Source: Ruminococcaceae bacterium UBA3323 (lineage in GTDB: Bacteria > Bacillota > Clostridia > Oscillospirales > Acutalibacteraceae). From it: DNA of 64,000 bases. The stretch is taken from the NCBI GenBank assembly GCA_002361935.1, contig DESD01000055.1:37124-101123 (forward strand), in the 5' to 3' direction. Position 1 is the stretch's first letter; each line of letters opens with the position of its first letter. Of this stretch, positions 35,036 through 44,047 are shown piece by piece. A model generated the notes under the pieces. That model made no database searches. It saw only the letters and a list, made by a program, of their open reading frames with translations, and had not been told where the DNA came from. The position numbers and the translations under genes were made by a program.

Positions 35036-35540
35036 CGGCAGATTTCTTCTTTCTGTGAATCACAAAACGGTTTAATGGATATGTCCATATTGTGGGTACG
35101 GTCATAACTACAATCTTTGTTATCATTTCCACAAACACATTATTCCAGCCCTTGTTTGTTACCCAAGTACCGAGGAATGAGCCGAACCAAGTGTTGAATA
35201 TAATTGTAAGCAACACCATCAAAACATATATAATAGTTGAAAAAACGGGATTGGTATCTGCTTTGAAGGTCAGTTTTCTGTTCATGATATAAGCGGCAGC
35301 ATATCCGATTACTGCAGATATTGCATAAGAATACATATAGCCCTTATATTCAATGCCTAAAAACGCAAGAAATGCATTATCAGTAACAGGCACTTCATTT
35401 AAAGACTTAAACACTGCGTACTGCAAAAACATAAATACCGCAATCTCAAGAACCGATGTACTTGCACCTGTAAAAGTAAACTTTATAAATTTCCATATTT
35501 CCGAATGCTGTTTTGTGAATTTTTTTAATCTGTCTATCAT
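35028..35540 (-). CDS. GtrA family membrane protein
   Basis: 170 residues with four predicted membrane helices. WKFIKFTFTGASTSVLEIAVF and YAAAYIMNRKLTFKA are typical GtrA motifs, and the C-terminus is basic. Known GtrA proteins take part in transferring sugars through the membrane on polyprenyl phosphate for O-antigen, teichoic acid or arabinogalactan modification. It overlaps the small two-helix protein gene by 4 nt (ATGA) and the fusion gene by 8 nt. It is the free-standing paralogue of the N-terminal half of its neighbour. Confidence 0.9.
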   Translation of the reverse strand: MIDRLKKFTKQHSEIWKFIKFTFTGASTSVLEIAVFMFLQYAVFKSLNEVPVTDNAFLAFLGIEYKGYMYSYAISAVIGYAAAYIMNRKLTFKADTNPVFSTIIYVLMVLLTIIFNTWFGSFLGTWVTNKGWNNVFVEMITKIVVMTVPTIWTYPLNRFVIHRKKKSADE

Positions 35541-35737
35541 TTGCTTTTATCCTCATCTTTCATATAAATAATTGCAAAAAGAGTTGATAAAATAATAATC
35601 CCGGCAAGTATGCAAAGCATATAGCCGCTGAATCCGATAACGGACAATTTTCCGAAGTTGCTTTGAATCATTATAATACCAACAATAAATGTAATTACGG
35701 ATACAGACAAACTTATATAAAACTTTTTTACTGTCAT
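35537..35737 (-). CDS. Small two-helix membrane protein in the pst operon
   Basis: 66 residues from ATG 35737 with AGGGTGA upstream; the longer frame would overlap pstA. Two hydrophobic helices (FYISLSVSVITFIVGIIMI and MLCILAGIIILSTLFAIIYM) are joined by a short loop. No family recognised. It starts 16 nt after the pstA stop and overlaps gtrA by 4 nt, so it belongs to the inserted module. It could be an accessory subunit of GtrA or of the transporter. Confidence 0.7.
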   Translation of the reverse strand: MTVKKFYISLSVSVITFIVGIIMIQSNFGKLSVIGFSGYMLCILAGIIILSTLFAIIYMKDEDKSK

Positions 35738-35753
35738 CGTATTCACCCTTCTG

Positions 35754-36620
35754 TTATTTTTCCTTTCGCTTTCTGAGAGCCCTGCCGGCAAGCTTTGCCG
35801 TTAGATTTATAATAAAGGTTAATGTCATAAGAATAAGCGCAATGGAAAAGGCAATCTCAAATTCGCCGCGTTCTTTTGCATACATATAAAGTGCTACTGT
35901 CAGTGTTGAGCCCGCTTTTTCGGGAAGAAAGCTTTCAAAAATATAAAAGATATTATTAGCCATTCCTGCCGTAAATAACAGTGCCGCACTTTCTCCGATG
36001 ATTCTGCCTATTGATAAAATACAGCCCGTTACAATTCCGTTGACTGCACTGGGCAGAACCACCGTGCGTATCATATGCCATTTTCCTGCACCAAGCGCCA
36101 AAGAGCCCTCACGATAACTGTTTGGTATCGTTTTCAGACTCTCCTGTGTTGTTCTGATAATGGTAGGCAATGTCATAATAACAAGGGTAAGCGCACCTGC
36201 TATCAGGCTTGTTCCCAGAGAACAGAACTGAACAAATATCAGCATTCCCACCAAACCGTAAATAATGGACGGTATTCCCGATAATGTTTCCGTTGCCGAT
36301 TCAATTATTTTTACAAATCTTTTGTTTTTTGCATATTCATTAAGATAAATTGCTGCTCCTACGCCAAGCGGAAGCGCAAAAACAAGCGTTATCAGAATAA
36401 TATAAACCGTATTCAGAATATTCGGCAGAATACCCACTGTATCGTTAACAAGACTTGGCGCTGATGTCAGAAATTCAAACGAAAGCCCGGGCAATCCCCT
36501 GTAAAAAATATACCCGATTATCCCGGACAGCATTAAAATAATTAAGCCTGCAGAAAGATAAACAAGTGTATTCAGCAAGGCGATTTTTATTTTTCTTTTT
36601 TTTGATATTTCATTCTTCAT
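35754..36620 (-). CDS. pstA: Phosphate ABC transporter permease PstA
   Basis: 288 residues with six membrane helices. The PstA-typical segment ATETLSGIPSIIYGLVGMLIF and the EAA-like loop SYREGSLALGAGKWHMIRTVVLPSA, which contacts PstB, are present. It pairs with PstC to form the phosphate channel and lies 5 nt after pstC. Confidence 0.96.
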   Translation of the reverse strand: MKNEISKKRKIKIALLNTLVYLSAGLIILMLSGIIGYIFYRGLPGLSFEFLTSAPSLVNDTVGILPNILNTVYIILITLVFALPLGVGAAIYLNEYAKNKRFVKIIESATETLSGIPSIIYGLVGMLIFVQFCSLGTSLIAGALTLVIMTLPTIIRTTQESLKTIPNSYREGSLALGAGKWHMIRTVVLPSAVNGIVTGCILSIGRIIGESAALLFTAGMANNIFYIFESFLPEKAGSTLTVALYMYAKERGEFEIAFSIALILMTLTFIINLTAKLAGRALRKRKEK

Positions 36621-36625
36621 ACTGC

Positions 36626-37501
36626 TTACTCCGTATTCTTTTTCACAGTTAAATTCAGAATAATGTTGATTGCCATAATAAAAATAAACAAAACCAATGC
36701 AATAGAAAACAGCGCCTGTCTTTGTAAGCCTGAAGAATAAGACATTTCACTTGCAACTGCCGTTGTAAGGAAGCGTACACTTTTGAATATACCCGGCATA
36801 TTTGCCACATTGCCGGCTACCATCATAACCGCCATTGCCTCGCCGATAGCTCTGCCGATACCCAAAACAACAGCGGTGACAATTCCGCTTTTTGCCGCAG
36901 GAAGAGTCACTTTGAAGATTGTTTCTGTTTTTGTTGCTCCAAGTGCCAGTGATGCCTCTTCATATTCTTTAGGCACTGCACTTATTGCTGTTGCCGATAC
37001 GGAAATAACAGACGGCAGAATCATAACCGCCAGCACAAGAATTGCCGAAAACAGATTTGCTCCGTCCGGAAGATGAAATGTTTTTCTAACCAAAGGAACA
37101 ATAATAATCATACCCAAAAGGCCGTAGACAACAGACGGTATGCCTGACAGTAAATCCACGGCACTGCCGGCTGCCTTTGCTATTTTGGGCGGTGCAGTTT
37201 TTGCAATAAAAACTGCACACATGATGCCAATCGGCACACCAATAACAACCGCACCTAAAGTTCCGTAAACGGATGACATTATGAAAGGCAGTATTCCGTA
37301 CGATGCAGGCGTTGCTGTTGAGGCCCATTTGCTGTTGAAAAAGAAATCCGCAAAACCTATTTCCTTTATCGCCGGCAATCCGTTTATGATTAAAAATACT
37401 GTGATCAGAAGCACAAAGCCTATTACAAGGAAACCGCATACAGTGAATATAAGCTTAACTGCTTTTTCAACCGCATTCACTTTATTTTTAATACTTTTCA
37501 T
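36626..37501 (-). CDS. pstC: Phosphate ABC transporter permease PstC
   Basis: 291 residues with six membrane helices. VDLLSGIPSVVYGLLGM and the ATPase-contact loop EYEEASLALGATKTETIFKVTLPAA identify PstC. It lies 9 nt after pstS and 5 nt before pstA, in the order usual for this transporter. Confidence 0.96.
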   Translation of the reverse strand: MKSIKNKVNAVEKAVKLIFTVCGFLVIGFVLLITVFLIINGLPAIKEIGFADFFFNSKWASTATPASYGILPFIMSSVYGTLGAVVIGVPIGIMCAVFIAKTAPPKIAKAAGSAVDLLSGIPSVVYGLLGMIIIVPLVRKTFHLPDGANLFSAILVLAVMILPSVISVSATAISAVPKEYEEASLALGATKTETIFKVTLPAAKSGIVTAVVLGIGRAIGEAMAVMMVAGNVANMPGIFKSVRFLTTAVASEMSYSSGLQRQALFSIALVLFIFIMAINIILNLTVKKNTE

Positions 37502-37510
37502 TGTGATACC

Positions 37511-38347
37511 TTATTTTTTTACAGGAACTGCTCCTGCCTTAACAATCCATTCATCTGCCTGACCGTTTACCGCAAAGTCAAAGAAGCCTTGAGCTGACTT
37601 ACTGAGCTGTTCACCTTTTCTGGTAACAAATACAAAGTTGCGCTGAATTTTATATTCTCCGTTCTGAATGGTTTCGGTTGTCGGTGCTGTACCCTCAACC
37701 TTGACAGCCTTAACAGTATCCCCAACAGAGGCAAGAGATGCATATCCGATAGCATTGGGGTTAGAAGATACTGTCTGCACCACATCACCTGTTGAAGTCA
37801 GTTCCTGAGAATACTTACATAAATCCTCTGTACCCGTGATTGACTCAAAGCCGTCTCTTGTGCCTGAGGCTGCTTCTCTGCCGATTAAAACGATAGGCGC
37901 ATCTGCACCGCCGAGTTCTTTCCAGTTCGTGATTTCTCCTTTGTAAACACCTGCAATCTGCTCAATCGTTAAATCCGCAACCGCATTTTCATTGTTTACA
38001 ATAACGGCAATACCGTCAATGGCAACAACGGTTTCATCAAGGTTTGCTTTTTCCTCATCCTTCAGATTACGGCTTGCAAGACCAATATCACATCTGCCTT
38101 CGGCAACAGCCTGAATTCCGGCACCCGAACCTGTAGGGTTATAGGTAACTGTTACATCTGTATGATCTGCCATATAAGACTCGCTGAGATAGCCGATTAC
38201 CTTTTCCATTGATGTTGAACCATCGGTTGATACAGTCTGCTTGCTATTCTGCGGATTAGTAGCTGCACCCTTGCAGCCTGCAAAAATTCCGATAATTAAG
38301 CAAACGCCTGCCAACACACCGATTACTCCGATAATTATTTTTTTCAT
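37511..38347 (-). CDS. pstS: Phosphate-binding lipoprotein PstS
   Basis: 278 residues from ATG 38347, preceded by GGAGG. A lipoprotein signal ends in IFAGC (Cys24). The binding protein has VSTDGSTSMEKV, NPTGSGAGI and GREAASGTRDGFE, the loops that hold phosphate in PstS. It captures phosphate at the outer face and delivers it to PstC-PstA. The promoter carries PHO-box-like repeats, and the gene is shielded from upstream transcription by a terminator at 38491-38530. Confidence 0.97.
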   Translation of the reverse strand: MKKIIIGVIGVLAGVCLIIGIFAGCKGAATNPQNSKQTVSTDGSTSMEKVIGYLSESYMADHTDVTVTYNPTGSGAGIQAVAEGRCDIGLASRNLKDEEKANLDETVVAIDGIAVIVNNENAVADLTIEQIAGVYKGEITNWKELGGADAPIVLIGREAASGTRDGFESITGTEDLCKYSQELTSTGDVVQTVSSNPNAIGYASLASVGDTVKAVKVEGTAPTTETIQNGEYKIQRNFVFVTRKGEQLSKSAQGFFDFAVNGQADEWIVKAGAVPVKK

Positions 38348-38389
38348 ACTTTTTATCCTCCAAAATTTTCTGTACCTCAGTACAACCAA

Positions 38390-38445
38390 AGTATACAGCC
38401 CCGTATGTTAATTCCGAAAGCAGATTTATGTTAAGCCTGTGTAAA
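38390..38445 (-). promoter_or_regulatory. Pst operon promoter with PHO-box-like repeats
   Basis: On the minus strand TTTACA (38440-38445), 5 nt, TTAACA (38429-38434), then TTAACA (38406-38411), then 10 nt and the -10 box TATACT (38390-38395). The 11-nt and 23-nt steps match the helical phasing of Bacillus PhoP boxes, and no normal -35 is seen. Confidence 0.6.
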
Positions 38446-38490
38446 ATGAACAAAATTCTGCTGAATAAATAAATTCGTAAAAAAAGAGCA

Positions 38491-38530
38491 AAAAAAATCA
38501 TAACCGCCGATTGACCCGGTAGTTATGATT
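38491..38530 (-). terminator. Terminator upstream of pstS
   Basis: Nine-bp outer stem AATCATAAC / GTTATGATT with inner CCG / CGG, followed by a T-run on the minus strand. Confidence 0.8.
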
Positions 38531-38805
38531 ATATATTTATTACTGTTTCTGTTGAGAAATACACTTGTCCTGTATTTCTCATATTTTTCGCCCATCCCGG
38601 TGTTCCATCGGATATGCTGCATTCCTTGCCGGTTCCGTTGATGATTTTTCTGTTTCAAAATATTCTTTGGTGTCTTTTCTTTGAATTCGGCACTGCATCT
38701 GCTTTTGAATATAGATATCCCCTGACATTTCGTTTTTTACCGCCTGCCTAGGGGATTATGCCATTCTGACTTACAAACTTTATTTTACAAGTTCCGAAAG
38801 AAAAA
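38531..38805. other. Intergenic stretch between pstS and the PAS gene
   Basis: About 275 bp without a clear gene. It holds a perfect 10-bp inverted repeat GAGAAATACA / TGTATTTCTC (38554-38580). A possible 49-residue leftward ORF (38579-38728) lacks a ribosome binding site and I do not call it. The region might be a decayed gene. Confidence 0.4.
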
Positions 38806-38828
38806 ACAGCATAGTCAAACTATGCTGT
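38806..38828 (-). terminator. Terminator of the PAS gene
   Basis: Nine-bp perfect stem ACAGCATAG / CTATGCTGT followed by TTTTT on the minus strand. Confidence 0.85.
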
Positions 38829-38896
38829 CAATCTTAAATCAAAGGCATACCGTGAGCATCCGCTTTATCAAGGGTGCTCTATCGGGAAGCTGTTTA

Positions 38897-40021
38897 TTAA
38901 TTGCTGATTTCCTGAAGCTCGCAAATCAGGGTTTTTGAGCCGTCCTGCTGTGTAACAAGCTTGCGTGTATCGTGAACAAGGGCCGTTCGTGCACCCTTTG
39001 CCTTTATTCTGTATGTAATCTCGGCTTTGCCGCCCTTGGAAACCTGCCCTGTTATTTCCTTTTCAAGCTTTGCCGAATCATCAATCAGCCTGCCGAAATC
39101 ATTGCCGAAGCGGTTTTCAAATTCATCTCTTGAATAGCCGATCAGACGGACAAAATCCCCGCTGATATAATCGGGAACGAACGGTTTTTCCAGACTGGCA
39201 AAGAAAATTGCACCGGCTAGGTTTTCAAGCAGATTTATAAGCTTTTCGTTTGCCCTGTCTGCTCTTTTTTCAGCCTCTTTATTTTTGGTTATATCAATGA
39301 AAACAGCCTGAAAAACAGGGCTTCCATCTTCATCATACCGCTGAACGGCTGCACTGCAGTTGCACCAGATGAATTTATCTCTGTGTTTCATTACCCTGTA
39401 TTCCAGATCAAGACCTTCGCCTGTTGCCATTGCTCTGCCGATGGCCTGATAAACAATCGTTTTATCATCGGGATGAATCAACTCATCAAGCCTGTATTCG
39501 CGCTGGCTGCAGCTTTCAACCGTTGTTCCGAAAAGGCGGGCGCAGGTTTCATTAATATGGATAACATCAAAGTGCATATCCGGCGTAACTTTAAACAGGC
39601 ACACACCGCCTGCAACAAGCTCTATAAGGCTGTTTGCGGCATTTGCCTTCTGCTCTAATTCCTTTTTCTTTTCCCTGCTTTTTGAAACATCGGCAAAAAC
39701 AAGCCTGCAAAGGGTTGATCCCTCATAATTTTTTGCGGAACAGTGGATAAAAACAGGCTCTTTTTCCGCATTTAATATGTCAAAATCTATGTAAACGTAC
39801 TTTGAATCCTTTTTGCAGATTTTTTTAAAAACATAATCTCTGTCTACAGGTTTTAAAATATCTCTTAAAAATAATTTCCCCTGCTTTATTTTTGAAGGAT
39901 GAATTCCTGCAAATTCGGCAAAATGGCTGTCGCAGTCAATAATTTTAAAGTCCTGCGCTTTGTCAACCGTGCAGTTCAGAAATTCAACCTCATATGAATT
40001 TTCGCTGACTTTGTTTTCCAT
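38897..40021 (-). CDS. Triple PAS-domain protein without output domain
   Basis: About 374 residues from ATG 40021 (a GTG three nt earlier is possible). Three PAS units are visible: residues about 5-115 (ending RLVFADVSKSREKKKEL), about 130-250 (LDELIHPDDKTIVYQAI... FQAVFIDITKNKEAEKRAD) and about 260-374 (YISGDFVRLIGYSRDEFENRFG, ending CELQEISN). Short coiled coils join them. There is no kinase, GGDEF, EAL or DNA-binding domain after the last PAS, and a stop and terminator follow, so the gene ends naturally. It may work as a sensor that binds a partner, or be the remnant of a longer sensor kinase or cyclase. Confidence 0.85.
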   Translation of the reverse strand: MENKVSENSYEVEFLNCTVDKAQDFKIIDCDSHFAEFAGIHPSKIKQGKLFLRDILKPVDRDYVFKKICKKDSKYVYIDFDILNAEKEPVFIHCSAKNYEGSTLCRLVFADVSKSREKKKELEQKANAANSLIELVAGGVCLFKVTPDMHFDVIHINETCARLFGTTVESCSQREYRLDELIHPDDKTIVYQAIGRAMATGEGLDLEYRVMKHRDKFIWCNCSAAVQRYDEDGSPVFQAVFIDITKNKEAEKRADRANEKLINLLENLAGAIFFASLEKPFVPDYISGDFVRLIGYSRDEFENRFGNDFGRLIDDSAKLEKEITGQVSKGGKAEITYRIKAKGARTALVHDTRKLVTQQDGSKTLICELQEISN

Positions 40022-40287
40022 CACAATTCATTGGAACCCCTTTTGTATTGCTGTGATGCACAGGGCAGAGGCTTATACTGCCGTCTGCGCATACCGTGCT
40101 TATATATCTCTATGACACAGTATAACATATTATTAAAAAAAATGTAGCTGTTAATCAGAATTTTACAAATTATTGACTAAAATTTTAGATTTTCTATATG
40201 CAAAACAATTTCTTTATGCTATTATATTTAAAATGTATTTAACTGCATTATTATGTGTTTATAATTTTAAACAAGGAGAACTAAAAT

Positions 40288-43200
40288 ATGGCTAATGTAT
40301 TTCGAGTTTATGTAGAAAAGAAAGCAGGAAACGATATTGAGGCTCGCCACATTCTTGAAGATTTAAAAACAAATGTTGGCATTAAAGGCATTGAAAAGTT
40401 AAGAATTATTAACCGTTATGATGCCGAAAGAGTTTCCGAAACGGAATTTGCCCGGGCTGTTCAGGAAATCCTTTCGGAGCCAAACCTTGATAATGTTTAT
40501 GATGAAATTGATATTCCGGATGGCTGGCGTTATTTTGCAACTGAATTCCTTCCGGGGCAGTATGATCAGAGAGCAGACAGCGCTGCACAGTGCATTCAGC
40601 TTTTAACAGCAGGTGACCGTCCTGTTGTTTCAAGTGCAAAGGTTATCGCCGTCAAGGGCAATATAAGCGATGAAGAATTTGATAAAATCAAAGCCTATAT
40701 CATTAACCCCGTTGAATCAAGAGAGGCATCCATGGAGCTGCCGGAAACGCTTGATATTTCATCCGACGTGCCTGCCGATATTGTTCGCATTGGGGGCTTT
40801 ATTGAAAAATCCGATGAGGAGATTGCAGAATATCATTCGGCAATGGGCTTTGCCATGAGCGTTGCCGATTTATGCTGGGTTCGTGATTATTTCAGAACAG
40901 AGAAAAGAGACCCCAGCTTAACAGAGCTTAAAGTTATTGACACCTATTGGAGCGACCATTGCCGCCATACTACCTTCAGCACAAAGCTTGATACGATTGA
41001 GATTGAGGACGGAAGATACAAAAAGGCCATAGAGGATGCGCTTAACCAGTATTTTGAAATCAGAAAAGAAGTATACGGCAACAGGGAAAAAGATGTTTGC
41101 CTTATGGATATGGCGTGTATCGGAACCAAGGTGCTTAAAAAACGCGGACTGATTACAAACCTTGACGAAAGTGAAGAAATCAACGCCTGCTCTATAGAGG
41201 TGCCTGTTGTTATTGACGGCAGAACAGAGCAGTGGCTTGTTCAGTTTAAAAACGAAACACATAACCACCCAACAGAGATTGAACCCTTCGGCGGTGCGGC
41301 AACCTGCCTCGGCGGTGCTATCCGCGATCCGCTTTCGGGAAGAGCATATGTATATCAGGCAATGCGTGTAACAGGCTCGGGCGATCCTACAACTCCGTTT
41401 GAAGAAACGCTTGATGCAAAGCTTCCGCAGAAGAAGATTACAACCGGTGCTGCCCAGGGCTATTCAAGCTATGGTAATCAGATTGGCCTTGCAACCGGTC
41501 AGGTAACAGAGCTTTATGATGACGGCTATGTTGCAAAAAGAATGGAAATCGGTGCAGTTATCGGCGCATCACCAAAGGAAAATGTTATCCGTGAGGTTCC
41601 GCAGGACGGTGATATTATCGTACTTCTCGGCGGACGTACGGGCCGTGACGGCTGCGGCGGCGCAACCGGCTCATCAAAGGCGCACAACAGCTCTTCAATT
41701 GAAACCTGCGGTGCCGAGGTTCAGAAGGGTAACCCGCCTACAGAAAGAAAAATTCAGAGATTGTTCCGCAATCCCGCTGTATCCAGAATGATTAAAAGAT
41801 GCAACGATTTCGGAGCAGGCGGCGTATCCGTTGCTATCGGTGAGCTTGCGGACGGTTTGAATATTGATTTGGATAGAGTTCCTAAAAAATATGACGGCCT
41901 TGACGGAACAGAGCTTGCTATTTCCGAATCACAGGAAAGAATGGCAGTTGTTCTGAATAAAGAGGATGTTGATAAATTCATCGCACTTTCAAATGAAGAA
42001 AATTTAGAGGCAACTCCCGTTGCGGTTGTTACAGATACCAACCGCCTTGTCATGATGTGGAGGGGCGATAAAATCGTTGACTTAAGCCGTGATTTCTTAA
42101 ACACAAACGGTGTAACGCAGCACGCAGATACAGTAATTGCCGCTGTTGATGAAAATGCAAATTACAGAAACGCTGTTCCTGCTGAGCTTGAAGATAAGAG
42201 CATTGCCGAAGCGCTTAAAGCAAACCTTTCCAGACTTGAGGTCTGCAGCCAAAAGGGGCTTGTTGAACGCTTTGACTCGTCAATCGGTGCCGCAACAGTT
42301 CTTATGCCGTATGCAGGTAAGTATCAGCTTACACCAGAAGAAGCAATGGTTGCTAAAATTCCGCTTCTTGAAGGTGAAACAGACACGGCAACCGTTATGT
42401 CCTACGGCTTTATTCCAAAGCTTTCACGCTGGAGCCCGTTCCATTCCGCTGCCTTTGCAGTAACCGAATCTCTTGCAAAACTTGCCTGCGTTGGCTGTAA
42501 TCCTGCTGAAGCAAGACTTACATTCCAGGAATATTTTGAAAGATTGAATCAGGATCCGAAGCGCTGGGGCAAACCTACTGCTGCACTTCTTGGCGCTATC
42601 TCGGCTCAGGTTGGCTATGGCACCCCGTCTATCGGCGGTAAGGACAGTATGAGCGGTTCGTTCAATGAGCTTGATGTTCCGCCTACCCTTGTTTCCTTTG
42701 CAGTCGGTATGAGTGAGGCTTCAAAAACGGCTTCTGCCCAGTTTAAGCGTGCCGGCTCTAAGGTTGTTATGGCAGAGCTTCCTATTGATGCGAAAACAGA
42801 TCTTCCTGCTTATGAGCAGGCAATGGCATTTATGGTCGCTGTTTATGAGGGTGTAAGAAACGGCAGCATTCTTTCCGCAAGCGTAGTTAAAGAGGGCGGT
42901 GCTGCTGCCTGCATATGCAAAATGGCATTCGGCAATAAAATGGGCTTTACCTTTGCACAGAACCTTGATAAGGAAACCTTATTTGCAGCAAAGCAGGGCA
43001 ACATTGTTCTTGAGCTTGCAGCAGGTGCAGAATTTGAACATGCAGCTGAGCTTGGTACTGTAAATGATAACGGCGTATTTATTATTGACGGCGAGGTGCT
43101 TACGGTTGATGAGCTGATTGAAGCATGGACCGGTAAGCTTGAGGGTGTATTTCCGACAGACAGCAGGGCAGATGCGGATATGCCGTATGAGGTTCCTCTT

Positions 43201-44040
43201 TATAAGGAACGTTCCATTTTTGTTGCTAAGAATAAGGTTGCAAATCCAAAGGTATTTATTCCTGCTTTCCCGGGCACAAACTGTGAAATAGATACAGCAA
43301 GAGCATTTGAAAAAGCCGGTGCCGAAGCTGAAATTCTTGTTGTAAACAACCTTTCTTCAGCTGCAATCAATGAAACGATTGATAAAATGGTTCAATTAAT
43401 AAATGAAAGCCAGATTGTTATGCTTCCCGGTGGCTTTTCGGGTGGTGATGAGCCTGAAGGTTCAGGTAAGTTTATTGCTACAACCTTCCGTAATCCTAAG
43501 GTTCGTGAGGCTGTTTCAAAGCTTCTCAATTGCCGAGATGGTCTTATGCTTGGTATCTGCAACGGCTTCCAGGCGCTCATTAAGCTTGGTCTTGTACCTT
43601 ACGGTGAAATCCGTGAAATCAAGCCCGATGATCCGACCCTTACATTTAATACAATCGGCAGACATATTTCTTCAATGGCTTACACTCGTGTTGCAAGCAC
43701 AAAATCGCCTTGGCTTTCGGGTGTAGAAGCAGGTGATATGTTTGCTATCCCGATTTCACACGGCGAGGGCAGATTTGTTGCAAACAATGATGTTATGAAA
43801 AAGCTTATTGAAAACGGTCAGGTTGCTACGCAGTATGTTGATCCGAACGGAAATCCGGTTGCCGATATGCCGTTTAACCCCAACGGCTCTGTATGCGCAG
43901 TTGAGGGTATTACTTCTCCTGACGGAAGAGTGTTCGGTAAAATGGGACACAGTGAAAGAAAGGGAGAAAACCTTTATGCAAATGTTCCGTTTGAAAAGGA
44001 TATGAAAATATTTGAAAGCGGCGTAAAATATTTTAAATAA
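40288..44040 (+). CDS. purL: Phosphoribosylformylglycinamidine synthase, single-chain (PurL-PurQ)
   Basis: 1250 residues. An N-terminal PurS-like segment (VFRVYVEKKAGNDIEA...) precedes the FGAM synthase core, with TYWSDHCRHTTFST, FKNETHNHPTEIEPFGGAAT, GGRTGRDGCGGATGSS and FGAGGVSVAIGELADG. A C-terminal glutaminase follows from about residue 990 (FIPAFPGTNCEIDTA), with catalytic Cys1091 in LGICNGFQ and His1158/Glu1160 in ISHGEGRF. The enzyme converts FGAR, glutamine and ATP to FGAM in purine synthesis. It stands alone here, and no purine riboswitch or PurR-like box was recognised upstream. AAGGAG supports the start. Confidence 0.97.
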   Translation: MANVFRVYVEKKAGNDIEARHILEDLKTNVGIKGIEKLRIINRYDAERVSETEFARAVQEILSEPNLDNVYDEIDIPDGWRYFATEFLPGQYDQRADSAAQCIQLLTAGDRPVVSSAKVIAVKGNISDEEFDKIKAYIINPVESREASMELPETLDISSDVPADIVRIGGFIEKSDEEIAEYHSAMGFAMSVADLCWVRDYFRTEKRDPSLTELKVIDTYWSDHCRHTTFSTKLDTIEIEDGRYKKAIEDALNQYFEIRKEVYGNREKDVCLMDMACIGTKVLKKRGLITNLDESEEINACSIEVPVVIDGRTEQWLVQFKNETHNHPTEIEPFGGAATCLGGAIRDPLSGRAYVYQAMRVTGSGDPTTPFEETLDAKLPQKKITTGAAQGYSSYGNQIGLATGQVTELYDDGYVAKRMEIGAVIGASPKENVIREVPQDGDIIVLLGGRTGRDGCGGATGSSKAHNSSSIETCGAEVQKGNPPTERKIQRLFRNPAVSRMIKRCNDFGAGGVSVAIGELADGLNIDLDRVPKKYDGLDGTELAISESQERMAVVLNKEDVDKFIALSNEENLEATPVAVVTDTNRLVMMWRGDKIVDLSRDFLNTNGVTQHADTVIAAVDENANYRNAVPAELEDKSIAEALKANLSRLEVCSQKGLVERFDSSIGAATVLMPYAGKYQLTPEEAMVAKIPLLEGETDTATVMSYGFIPKLSRWSPFHSAAFAVTESLAKLACVGCNPAEARLTFQEYFERLNQDPKRWGKPTAALLGAISAQVGYGTPSIGGKDSMSGSFNELDVPPTLVSFAVGMSEASKTASAQFKRAGSKVVMAELPIDAKTDLPAYEQAMAFMVAVYEGVRNGSILSASVVKEGGAAACICKMAFGNKMGFTFAQNLDKETLFAAKQGNIVLELAAGAEFEHAAELGTVNDNGVFIIDGEVLTVDELIEAWTGKLEGVFPTDSRADADMPYEVPLYKERSIFVAKNKVANPKVFIPAFPGTNCEIDTARAFEKAGAEAEILVVNNLSSAAINETIDKMVQLINESQIVMLPGGFSGGDEPEGSGKFIATTFRNPKVREAVSKLLNCRDGLMLGICNGFQALIKLGLVPYGEIREIKPDDPTLTFNTIGRHISSMAYTRVASTKSPWLSGVEAGDMFAIPISHGEGRFVANNDVMKKLIENGQVATQYVDPNGNPVADMPFNPNGSVCAVEGITSPDGRVFGKMGHSERKGENLYANVPFEKDMKIFESGVKYFK

Positions 44041-44047
44041 ATTTTTT

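Noticed and set aside
38431..38658. 75-codon leftward open frame between pstS and the PAS gene
   Set aside because: It crosses the terminator and the pst promoter region and has no ribosome binding site.
38579..38728. 49-codon leftward open frame in the same gap
   Set aside because: Composition looks somewhat protein-like but there is no ribosome binding site and the frame ends in a hairpin; left unannotated.
40025..40287. Purine riboswitch before purL
   Set aside because: The conserved loop sequences of that class are not present; only an AT-rich leader with ambiguous promoter boxes was seen.
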